In this document: one piece after another, positions 7,847 to 14,206 of the stretch
Layout of the letters: the number at the start of each line of letters is the position of its first letter
How positions within the stretch are numbered: the stretch's first letter is position 1
DNA from: Enterococcus viikkiensis
GTDB taxonomy: Bacteria; Bacillota; Bacilli; Lactobacillales; Enterococcaceae
Direction of reading: 5' to 3'
Assembly (NCBI RefSeq): GCF_005405345.1
Contig: NZ_BJDW01000026.1
Location: 1-33,316 of the forward strand
DNA: 33,316 nt
Translations under genes and position numbers: made by a program
Notes under the pieces: model-generated
Told to the model about the DNA's origin: nothing
Database searches by the model: none
What the model saw: the letters and a program-made list of their open reading frames with translations, nothing else

Positions 7847-9118
7847 TTATGCTTTGGGGAAGCGAGCTAGTTTGGCATAACCGGCTAATTCTTCTTCGAT
7901 ACGTAGGAATTGGTTGTATTTTTCAACCCGTTCACTGCGGGCCATCGAACCAGTCTTGATTTGTCCGGCATTCATTGCTACGGCAAAATCTGCGATGAAC
8001 GTATCGCCTGTTTCACCCGAACGGTGAGAGATCATAGTTGTATACCCATTGGCACGAGCCATTTTAATTGTCTCGATGGATTCAGAAACTGTACCGATTT
8101 GGTTTAATTTGATCAAGATTGAGTTAGCCACTTTTTTCTCGATACCTTCAGCGAAGATTGCTGGGTTTGTGACGAAAATATCATCGCCGACTAGTTGAAT
8201 TTCTTTGCCCATTGTCTCCGTCATTTTCTTAAATCCGTCCCAGTCATGTTCTGAGAAACCATCTTCAATTGTGATAATTGCTGGGTATTTTTTCACTAGC
8301 TCTTGATAATAGGTCAACATTTCGTCAGAAGACATTTCTTTGCCTTCAAAGCGATATTTCTTTGTTTCATCGCTATAAAATTCACTTGATGCGGGGTCTA
8401 ATGCGATGGCAATTTCTTCACCAGGTACGTAACCGGCTTCTTTGATGGCACGATAAAGCATTTCGATCGCCGCTTCGGTGCTAGCTAATTTAGGAGCAAA
8501 GCCACCTTCATCTCCAACCGCTGTTTCATACCCTTCTTTGCCAAGCACACCTTTTAACGTGTGGTAAATGTTGGCGATTTTTTCAACACCATCACGGAAG
8601 CTTTCACGTTTCACTGGTGTAATTAAGAATTCTTGCACGTCGATACCGGAATCGGCATGAACACCGCCGTTAATTACATTGAAGAATGGTTGTGGCAATT
8701 CAAGATCGACACCACCAAGATAACGATACAATGGCACACCTTGACTTTGTGCCGCAGCCCGAGCAACAGCCATAGAAACACCTAAGATCGCATTGGCGCC
8801 AAGACGACCTTTGTTTGGTGTACCGTCTAAGTCAATCATAACTTGATCGATTTTTGCTTGATCGAAAGGTACTAAACCGTTTAATGCCTCATTGATTTCA
8901 GTATTGACGTTTTCAACAGCTTTACGAACACCTTTACCCATCAAACGATCGCCGCCATCCCGTAATTCCACTGCTTCACGATCGCCTGTTGAGGCACCAC
9001 TTGGAACTTCTGCACGACCTAATGTGCCGTCGGATAAAATCACATCTGCTTCCACCGTAGGATTTCCACGAGAATCAAAAATTTCTCTTGCTTTTACTGT
9101 TTCAATTACTACTGTCAT
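7847..9118 (-). CDS. eno: Enolase, divergent (secondary) type
   Basis: The 423-residue glycolytic enzyme converts 2-phosphoglycerate to PEP. Active-site residues are all present: Glu163, Glu204 (VGDEGGFAP), metal ligands Asp241, Glu285 and Asp312, Lys337 (SILIKLNQ) and Lys388 (GQIKTG), plus SHRSGET. It is clearly different from the usual enterococcal enolase of about 432 aa as I remember it (for example [17 protein letters not shown] and the C-terminus LARFPKA), and it does not sit in a gap-pgk-tpi cluster. It therefore looks like a second enolase, of the kind seen in some lactobacilli. Its leader has a fluoride riboswitch. GAGGAGG precedes the ATG at 9118. Confidence 0.95.
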   Translation of the reverse strand: MTVVIETVKAREIFDSRGNPTVEADVILSDGTLGRAEVPSGASTGDREAVELRDGGDRLMGKGVRKAVENVNTEINEALNGLVPFDQAKIDQVMIDLDGTPNKGRLGANAILGVSMAVARAAAQSQGVPLYRYLGGVDLELPQPFFNVINGGVHADSGIDVQEFLITPVKRESFRDGVEKIANIYHTLKGVLGKEGYETAVGDEGGFAPKLASTEAAIEMLYRAIKEAGYVPGEEIAIALDPASSEFYSDETKKYRFEGKEMSSDEMLTYYQELVKKYPAIITIEDGFSEHDWDGFKKMTETMGKEIQLVGDDIFVTNPAIFAEGIEKKVANSILIKLNQIGTVSESIETIKMARANGYTTMISHRSGETGDTFIADFAVAMNAGQIKTGSMARSERVEKYNQFLRIEEELAGYAKLARFPKA

Positions 9119-9144
9119 GTCTATTTCCTCCTCAATCTAAATAC

Positions 9145-9230
9145 AAAAAAGCCTGTTACAAGTTGAGTACTTCTAAATACACCTTATGCCTCTCAGCCAA
9201 AGTGTTAAAAGTATTGAACTTATAACAGGC
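9145..9230 (-). terminator. Riboswitch expression platform: intrinsic terminator in eno leader
   Basis: A long imperfect hairpin begins with GCCTGTTATAAGTT (minus, from 9230) and closes with AACTTGTAACAGGC (to 9151), followed by TTTTTT (9150-9145), only 27 nt before the enolase ATG. Its 5' arm begins inside the 3' end of the riboswitch aptamer, so ligand-bound aptamer and terminator should compete. Confidence 0.88.
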
Positions 9231-9279
9231 GCCATCAGCTGAATACATCAGCAGTCAGGAGGGAGCACCATCCCTCTTA
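9222..9279 (-). promoter_or_regulatory. Fluoride riboswitch (crcB motif) upstream of enolase
   Basis: On the minus strand the leader shows the crcB-motif order: GAGGGATGG, a loop with GTGC, the closing TCCCTC, then a small stem GCTGA/TCAGC, then GCTGATGGCGCC and TGTT. Three helices are visible: GAGGGA (9276-9271) with TCCCTC (9264-9259); GCTGA/TCAGC (9252-9238); and the pseudoknot GGTGC (9269-9265) with GCGCC (9232-9228). This matches the consensus I remember (GAUGG ... UC-CC ... GCUGAUG-C-CCU). Enolase genes are a known crcB-motif regulon member because fluoride inhibits enolase. Fluoride binding should stabilise the pseudoknot and block the terminator, switching eno on. Confidence 0.9.
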
Positions 9280-9286
9280 CATTTAA

Positions 9287-9315
9287 ACGATAGCACGATG
9301 TTTTTTCCCTGACAA
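9287..9315 (-). promoter_or_regulatory. Promoter of the fluoride-riboswitch eno transcript
   Basis: TTGTCA (9315-9310) and TATCGT (9292-9287) are exactly 17 bp apart on the minus strand. The start point would be near 9280, right at the 5' edge of the aptamer. Confidence 0.65.
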
Positions 9316-9361
9316 ATAAAATGACTTTTCAATTGCTTGCATCCTAAGTAATAAATGAAAA

Positions 9362-9389
9362 CAGACCAACCTGTTTCGGGATTGGTCTG
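9362..9389 (-). terminator. Intrinsic terminator after MDR oxidoreductase
   Basis: CAGACCAA/TTGGTCTG forms an 8-bp stem with additional inner pairing; TTTTCATTT follows on the minus strand. Confidence 0.8.
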
Positions 9390-9398
9390 GCTAAGTCT

Positions 9399-10412
9399 TT
9401 ATTCGTTTAGATCCACTCGTAATAAAACTTTCCCTTGAGGGTGCCCTTTGGCGACATATTGTATCGCTTCATTGCTATCTTCAAGCTGAAACACTTTTGG
9501 ATCGATGGCAGGAATGATTTGATTTTTTTCAATGATTCGGCTGATTTCTTTTAATTGCTCGCCGTCAGAACGGACAAAAATAAAATGATACTCGACTCCT
9601 TTTTCTTTGGCCTTTTTGTCTAATTTTTTTCCAGCTAAACCAAATAAAAACTGTTTCGCCTTTGGCATGCCTTTCGTGATAGCGAACCGTTTATTGGGCC
9701 CTGCAATCAAGCTGAGCAGGCGGCCACCGGGCTTGATGATCGAAATCTCTCTATCAAATTCTTTTTCTCCTAAGGTATCTATCACAAAATCAACCGGCTC
9801 TAACAGCTCCCAATAATTTTCTGTCTTATAATTTAAATAGCGATCTGCTCCAGCTGCCAATGTCCGTTCCTTTGCTTCGGGGCTACCGGAAACGATCACT
9901 GTTAAGCCTAAATCTTTTGCTAAAGGGATTGCCATCTGACCAAAGCTGCCTGAACCGCCAGGAATAAACAGTGTTTGACCAGCTTTCGCTTCTAATTCCT
10001 CGTGTAGCGCTTGGTAAGCCGTTAGACCCGTCAAAGGCGCAGCAGCACCGGTTAAAAAGTCCAAATTTTTCGGTAGTGGACTGAGGGCCGCCGCATCGAC
10101 TGCTGCATATTCTGCGAAGGCCCCGATGTGTTCCAGTGGAAGGCGGGTGTATACCGCATCACCGACTTGATAAGTCGTCACTTTTTTCCCAACCGCTTCA
10201 ACTACACCAGTTAATTCATTTCCCAATGTTAAAGGCATCGGATAATCTTGGATTAATTTTACGGAACCGGTGATATTCAATATTTCTAAAGGATTAACCG
10301 CCGCTACTTTGACCTTGATTAGGACCTGTTCTTCCGTGATTGCAGGAATCGGAATTTCATTGATTTCAGTTTGAAGCTCTTTTGAATATTTTTTTATTTG
10401 TACAGCCTTCAT
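9399..10412 (-). CDS. NAD(P)-dependent MDR-family oxidoreductase (quinone reductase type)
   Basis: The 337-residue protein belongs to the zinc-independent medium-chain dehydrogenase/reductases. It has a GroES-like N-terminal domain (1-120) with GNELTGVVEAVG near 64-75, then a Rossmann domain with a dinucleotide motif around PGGSGSFGQMAIPLAK (about 151-166). No structural zinc Cys cluster is visible. Such enzymes reduce quinones or enones using NADPH; the substrate is not known. It follows the tetR gene on the same strand but has its own operator (10429-10444) and the tetR terminator between, so it is probably a separately started target of that regulator. Confidence 0.88.
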   Translation of the reverse strand: MKAVQIKKYSKELQTEINEIPIPAITEEQVLIKVKVAAVNPLEILNITGSVKLIQDYPMPLTLGNELTGVVEAVGKKVTTYQVGDAVYTRLPLEHIGAFAEYAAVDAAALSPLPKNLDFLTGAAAPLTGLTAYQALHEELEAKAGQTLFIPGGSGSFGQMAIPLAKDLGLTVIVSGSPEAKERTLAAGADRYLNYKTENYWELLEPVDFVIDTLGEKEFDREISIIKPGGRLLSLIAGPNKRFAITKGMPKAKQFLFGLAGKKLDKKAKEKGVEYHFIFVRSDGEQLKEISRIIEKNQIIPAIDPKVFQLEDSNEAIQYVAKGHPQGKVLLRVDLNE

Positions 10413-10428
10413 TATATTTTCTCCTTTT

Positions 10429-10444
10429 TAGAACGAACGTTCTA
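10429..10444. promoter_or_regulatory. TetR operator upstream of oxidoreductase
   Basis: TAGAACGAACGTTCTA has perfect 7-bp arms around AA. The same motif recurs at the same relative position before the tetR gene, just upstream of the SD, as expected for repression by the adjacent regulator. Confidence 0.75.
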
Positions 10445-10455
10445 GTTTATTTGTA

Positions 10456-10495
10456 AAAAAAGATTGTCTCAGTAGCCACTTCCTAACTAAGACAA
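10456..10495 (-). terminator. Intrinsic terminator overlapping the tetR stop
   Basis: On the minus strand TTGTCTTAG...CTGAGACAA is followed by TCTTTTTTT. The stem includes the TAG stop of tetR at 10487-10489. Confidence 0.8.
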
Positions 10496-11062
10496 CACTT
10501 GCAACGCTTGGTCGATCGTCTGAACTATTTCTGCAGGATCGCTACTGATCTTCGCATCGACTCGTACCCCTAGCCAGACAGTGTGAAAATAATGAGCTAA
10601 ACTTTTCAATGACACTGCTTGTGCTATCTCGCCTTTTTGCTGGCCTTGGGTCAAGACCGTCAACAAATAGTTTTCGCTTCGCTGAAAGATCGCCGCTACC
10701 CGCAGCTTAGCTTCATCATCGATCAACGCCAGTTCCGTGGCGGTGTTCACCACTAGACAGCCCGACGGTTGACCGGTTTCACGGTCTAAGGTTATCGCAA
10801 GTAACCGTCTGATTTTTTCACGCGTAGTCAGTTCAGCTGGAATTCGCTGATTGATTTTTTCTGCTAAGTTTTGTTCATAGAGGGCTAAACTTTTTAAAAA
10901 CAGTTGATGCTTGTCACCAAACGTATCATAAATACTTCGCCGGTGAATCCCCATGACATCCACTAATTCTTGCATCGAAGTTTTTTCGTAACCTTGCTGC
11001 CAAAATAATTGCATCGCTTTTGTTAACACTTCTGTTTCATCAAATTCTTTTACTCGAGCCAC
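10487..11062 (-). CDS. TetR/AcrR family transcriptional regulator
   Basis: The 191-residue protein has the TetR DNA-binding domain at residues 8-55 (ALQLFW-like helix, YEKTSMQELVDVMGIHRRSIYDTFGDK). A ligand domain follows, with the SGCLVVNTATELA segment at about 99-111 found in many AcrR-type regulators of oxidoreductases. It is likely a repressor of itself and of the downstream oxidoreductase, because near-identical palindromes stand before both genes. The inducer is unknown; electrophiles or quinones are plausible from the target. Its start has AAGAAGGTG upstream. Confidence 0.9.
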   Translation of the reverse strand: MARVKEFDETEVLTKAMQLFWQQGYEKTSMQELVDVMGIHRRSIYDTFGDKHQLFLKSLALYEQNLAEKINQRIPAELTTREKIRRLLAITLDRETGQPSGCLVVNTATELALIDDEAKLRVAAIFQRSENYLLTVLTQGQQKGEIAQAVSLKSLAHYFHTVWLGVRVDAKISSDPAEIVQTIDQALQVLS

Positions 11063-11078
11063 TTGAACACCTTCTTTT

Positions 11079-11094
11079 TAGAATGATCGTTCTA
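11079..11094. promoter_or_regulatory. TetR operator upstream of tetR gene
   Basis: TAGAATGATCGTTCTA matches the operator at 10429-10444 at 13 of 16 positions and has the same spacing to the gene start, pointing to autoregulation. One arm has a single mismatch. Confidence 0.7.
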
Positions 11095-11140
11095 ATAATA
11101 AGCGTAAATTGCATTAAAGTAAATTAATACGCTTAAAAAA

Positions 11141-11166
11141 GCAAATCTTTCAAAAGAAAGATTTGC
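11141..11166 (-). terminator. Intrinsic terminator after dinB-like gene
   Basis: GCAAATCTTTC/GAAAGATTTGC is a perfect 11-bp stem with loop AAAA; TTTTTT follows on the minus strand. Confidence 0.92.
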
Positions 11167-11177
11167 TTCTACGAACT

Positions 11178-11687
11178 TTATTTTCCAATTACTAAGCGTC
11201 TCGTGTACACAGCTTGACCAGAATGCATCGCAGCATCATCAATTGCTGAGACGATCCGGGCTTGGCGTGTAACCGGCGGTGTCCAAGTGGTATCAATCAC
11301 ATCTGCAAGGCTGTCCTCATCCAATTTATCCAAATACTCCTTGGTAAACTGTATACTGTCCGCTAGATACTTTAAAACTAATTGCCGATCCGTTACTACG
11401 ACTTTTGCCGCTTCTTCCGGCGAGTGGCGATAATCTTCGGTATCATCCGGTAAATCCAATGCAAATTTTTCTGTCCAGCCAGCACTCGTCCAAAGCGCCT
11501 CGGTCCCATTTAAAGCTGAAATCTGCAGATCCAATTCACGAGCAGTATGCCACATTAGCCACGTCACTGATTTAATCAATGGTGCCGGCATCTTGTTGGC
11601 CTCTTCTGTGGTCATTTGTTCAAAAGTCTCTTCAAAACGTTCCTGTGCGCGATCCAAAATCTCCATTGCCAATTGCATACTTTCCAT
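11178..11687 (-). CDS. DinB family protein (putative metal-dependent four-helix enzyme)
   Basis: The 169-residue helical protein belongs to the DinB/DUF664 superfamily, whose metal-binding members include thiol-dependent S-transferases. The N-terminal helix ends in WLMWHTARELDLQ (His47) and the C-terminal helix carries DDAAMHSGQAVYTRR (His155), the usual positions of two metal ligands. The third His common in the family is not evident, an Asp or Gln may replace it. It is a monocistronic gene with its own terminator. The substrate is unknown. The start has GGAGG about 7 nt upstream. Confidence 0.85.
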   Translation of the reverse strand: MESMQLAMEILDRAQERFEETFEQMTTEEANKMPAPLIKSVTWLMWHTARELDLQISALNGTEALWTSAGWTEKFALDLPDDTEDYRHSPEEAAKVVVTDRQLVLKYLADSIQFTKEYLDKLDEDSLADVIDTTWTPPVTRQARIVSAIDDAAMHSGQAVYTRRLVIGK

Positions 11688-11765
11688 CGTAAAAGCCTCC
11701 TAGTTCATTTGAATTCGTTCTTCTTCAACTGTACTACGGCACTTTAGTAAGGGCAACTATTCAAC

Positions 11766-12116
11766 TTATTCGGCGGTTGAATACAAATAAGCAAGATCGC
11801 CAGCCACTTGCTCTGCTTCTGATGAATCAGCAAATTGAAACGTCAATGTCTGATTTAAAAGAGCCACAACTAGTCGATCATTTTCTTGTTGCAACTTAAA
11901 GGCTTCTTTAGAAAAAAACGTATGCTGAAATTGATCCAAATCTAAATTAGGCTGAATCACCAGCATGCCTGCTGCATAAAACACCACCGGTACCTCATCG
12001 ATGGTTTCCAGCAGTGTAAAGTTCATTAATTCTTCTTCCGAAAGCTGCTGATCAATATACGCTTGTAAAATCAAAAATTGTTGTGACTGATTGAAAACTT
12101 GCTTGAATTCATTCAT
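11766..12116 (-). CDS. Small unknown protein downstream of CoA-disulfide reductase
   Basis: The protein has 116 residues, is acidic and has no signal peptide or membrane segment. It has a predicted alpha-beta character (MNEFKQVFNQSQQFLILQAYIDQQLSEEEL, then VPVVFYAAGMLVIQPNL). I do not recognise a family. It starts only 4 nt after the reductase stop, so the two are co-transcribed and probably translationally coupled. This suggests an accessory role in the same redox or sulfur function. Confidence 0.75.
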   Translation of the reverse strand: MNEFKQVFNQSQQFLILQAYIDQQLSEEELMNFTLLETIDEVPVVFYAAGMLVIQPNLDLDQFQHTFFSKEAFKLQQENDRLVVALLNQTLTFQFADSSEAEQVAGDLAYLYSTAE

Positions 12117-12120
12117 TTGC

Positions 12121-13734
12121 CTATTCCTCGATTAAAATTGCTGGAATCCCAAGGCCAGCTAAAATCCGTGCAGACGTATAGGTATTTAACCCTTTTCTAA
12201 AGGTGATATAAACCTTACGATCTTTTGGAACTTCATTGATTCGTTCACGTAGTTCATTCATAGGAATATTTTTTGTTGCAGGAATAGACCCAGAAGGTGC
12301 TTTGTCCGCTTCACGAATATCTAAGAAAAAGGCACTAGCTAAATCTTCAGCTGAAATATCCGTAGCTTTGATTGTTTCCACCACGTTGGTCATTTGGTTG
12401 ATTGCCACATAGCCGGCAATGTTCAATGGATCTCTCGTGGTTGAGTACGGTGGTGAATAAGGTAATTCTAAATCGGGCAGGTCAAATACGGTCAGATTAC
12501 CTGTGATGGCAACAGACAGTTCGCCCATTCGTTTATCGACACCTTGCTCTCCAACCGCTTGTCCACCTAAAATTTTGCCGCTGTCCGCATCGAAAATAAT
12601 CTTCAGATTTAGACGTGTTGCACCGGGATAAAAGTAAGCATGATCAAAAGGGGTCACAAAAACAGATTTGTAATTCGTGATACCAGACGCTTTCAAGGCA
12701 TGCTCGGTCATCCCTGTGTAGCTAGCGGTATAATCAAAAATTTTCGCTACGCCGGCCCCGATATAGCCGCGATAACTCATTGGTGTACCATTAACCATAT
12801 CTGCTAACATATGACCTTGACGATTAGCGGCACTGGATAGCATACTTGAGGTTGCTAGACCTGTCACTACGCTGGTGGTTTTAATAATATCACCAATTGC
12901 ATAGATGTCGGCAACGTTCGTTTCTAATTGATCGTTGACAATGATTTGTCCATCTTCGGATAATTCGATACCAGCCGTTTTAGCGACTTCATTATTGGGT
13001 GCTACTCCAGTCGCAAAGAGAATCAATTCTGGATTAAGACTCGTTCCATCGGATAAAAGAACTTCTTGGCCCGCTTGACGAATTTCTTCCACTCGTGTAT
13101 TTAAATGAACATGCAAATCATTTTCAAGCAACTTAGCGTAGATCAAATCCGCGATCTCTTCATCATACGGAAAAGCGACTTGCGGCAATTGATCCACAAG
13201 TGTTACGTCCATTCCGCGATGTTTAAAGTTTTCAGCTAATTCAAGCCCCATCACGCCGGCGCCTAAAACTAAAACACTCTTAGGATCGTGTTCATCAAGG
13301 TAGGTTTTGATCTCCGCAGCATCTGTCACACTCCGTAAAACAAAACCATTTTCCGCTTCTGCGGCACCTTTAATTGGCGGTAAGGTTGGACGAGCCCCTG
13401 CTGAAATAATTAATTTATCATAATTAGTCGCAGTCGTTTCGCCAGTTGCCAAATCTTTGACGACTAATTGCTTATTCGCTGGATCAATCGTCTGAACTTC
13501 ATGCTTCGTAAAGACATCGATATTGTTCTTTACCTTCAATATTTCTGGTGTCCGTTCAATCAAGGAATCTAAATCCTCAATCACACCTCCTAAATAATAA
13601 GGCAATGCGCAGCTTGCGTAAGAAATATTTTCTCCTCGTTCATAGATCACGATTTCGTGTTCTTCATTCAAGCGACGCAAGCGGGTAGCAAACGAAGGCC
13701 CGCCTGCAACCCCACCTATTACTACAAATTTCAT
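12121..13734 (-). CDS. CoA-disulfide reductase with C-terminal rhodanese-like domain
   Basis: The 537-residue flavoprotein has FAD-binding GGVAGG at 7-12, the redox Cys42 in SYASCALPYYLGG, an NAD(P)-binding GAGVMGLELAE near 158-168, and a GDI FAD motif near 285. A dimerisation domain contains DHAYFYPGA and ELPYSPPYSTTRDPLN, which carry the conserved Tyr pair of CoADR enzymes. The last 85 residues are a rhodanese fold. Family members reduce CoA disulfide or CoA persulfide with NADH or NADPH. The catalytic rhodanese Cys appears replaced by Phe512 in ITFRKGLNTY, so that domain may only bind. AGAGGAGA precedes the ATG. Confidence 0.92.
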   Translation of the reverse strand: MKFVVIGGVAGGPSFATRLRRLNEEHEIVIYERGENISYASCALPYYLGGVIEDLDSLIERTPEILKVKNNIDVFTKHEVQTIDPANKQLVVKDLATGETTATNYDKLIISAGARPTLPPIKGAAEAENGFVLRSVTDAAEIKTYLDEHDPKSVLVLGAGVMGLELAENFKHRGMDVTLVDQLPQVAFPYDEEIADLIYAKLLENDLHVHLNTRVEEIRQAGQEVLLSDGTSLNPELILFATGVAPNNEVAKTAGIELSEDGQIIVNDQLETNVADIYAIGDIIKTTSVVTGLATSSMLSSAANRQGHMLADMVNGTPMSYRGYIGAGVAKIFDYTASYTGMTEHALKASGITNYKSVFVTPFDHAYFYPGATRLNLKIIFDADSGKILGGQAVGEQGVDKRMGELSVAITGNLTVFDLPDLELPYSPPYSTTRDPLNIAGYVAINQMTNVVETIKATDISAEDLASAFFLDIREADKAPSGSIPATKNIPMNELRERINEVPKDRKVYITFRKGLNTYTSARILAGLGIPAILIEE

Positions 13735-13847
13735 GGTTCCATCTCCTCTATTTGAAAAAAATAAGTTTTAGCTTTAAGCATATGCCTGCTAAAGAGAGAA
13801 CGTTTCCTAAAATAGGTCTCCACAATAACTTGGCATTTCTAATTCCG

Positions 13848-13876
13848 ATAGTACAATGTTTTCAACGAACCGGCAA
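13848..13876 (-). promoter_or_regulatory. Possible promoter of the CoADR operon
   Basis: TTGCCG (13876-13871) and TACTAT (13853-13848) are 17 bp apart on the minus strand, about 110 bp upstream of the reductase ATG. Confidence 0.5.
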
Positions 13877-13957
13877 AGAATTGTTCTCGCAAAGAAAAAA
13901 TTAGTTTAGGAAAAATGACTCCCTACAATGAGACAGACGAATAAGCTGTTTACATGC

Positions 13958-13994
13958 AAAAAGGAGGTATGACAAAAAATTTGTCATACCTCCT
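13958..13994 (-). terminator. Strong hairpin/terminator
   Basis: AGGAGGTATGACAAA (13962-13976) and TTTGTCATACCTCCT (13980-13994) form a perfect 15-bp stem with a 3-base loop. TTTTT follows on the minus strand. It would end any transcript running from the helicase side. Confidence 0.85.
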
Positions 13995-14206
13995 GCTTCC
14001 GAAGACGGTCCACTCGTAGTGCCTTCGGAAATATGTCTAATAATCTCAAAAAATACGAGAAACTATTTTCGAATGATCCGATTGATTTCTTGAAACTGAA
14101 CACTTCTATCACAGCCTCGCCAACTGACTCTGAACAAGGGCGGTTGCCCATGCTTTCTTTGCACTAAAGAAAGCCCCGGTCTTGCTGAAAGTCTTGGTTG
14201 AGTCAA
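13995..14206 (-). other. Structured segment after the helicase, unexplained (possible ncRNA or dispersed repeat)
   Basis: This 210-bp stretch between the helicase stop and the terminator is full of inverted repeats: TTCCGAAG/CTTCGGAA (13997-14004, 14023-14030) enclosing CACT/AGTG; GGGC/GCCC (14138-14149); GCTTTCTTT/AAAGAAAGC (14152-14174). Read on the minus strand in frame with the helicase stop, 47 codons stay open to a TAG at 14063-14065, giving an Arg- and Gln-rich peptide (LSARPGLSLVQRKHGQPPLF in part) with no start codon. It may be a small structured RNA or a copy of an enterococcal intergenic repeat; I cannot decide from sequence alone. Confidence 0.45.

Noticed and set aside
9145-9280. 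T-box or TPP riboswitch in the enolase leader
   Set aside because: No T-box sequence (GGTGGNACCGCG) and no TPP core; the GATGG and GCTGATG blocks and the pseudoknot fit the fluoride motif instead.
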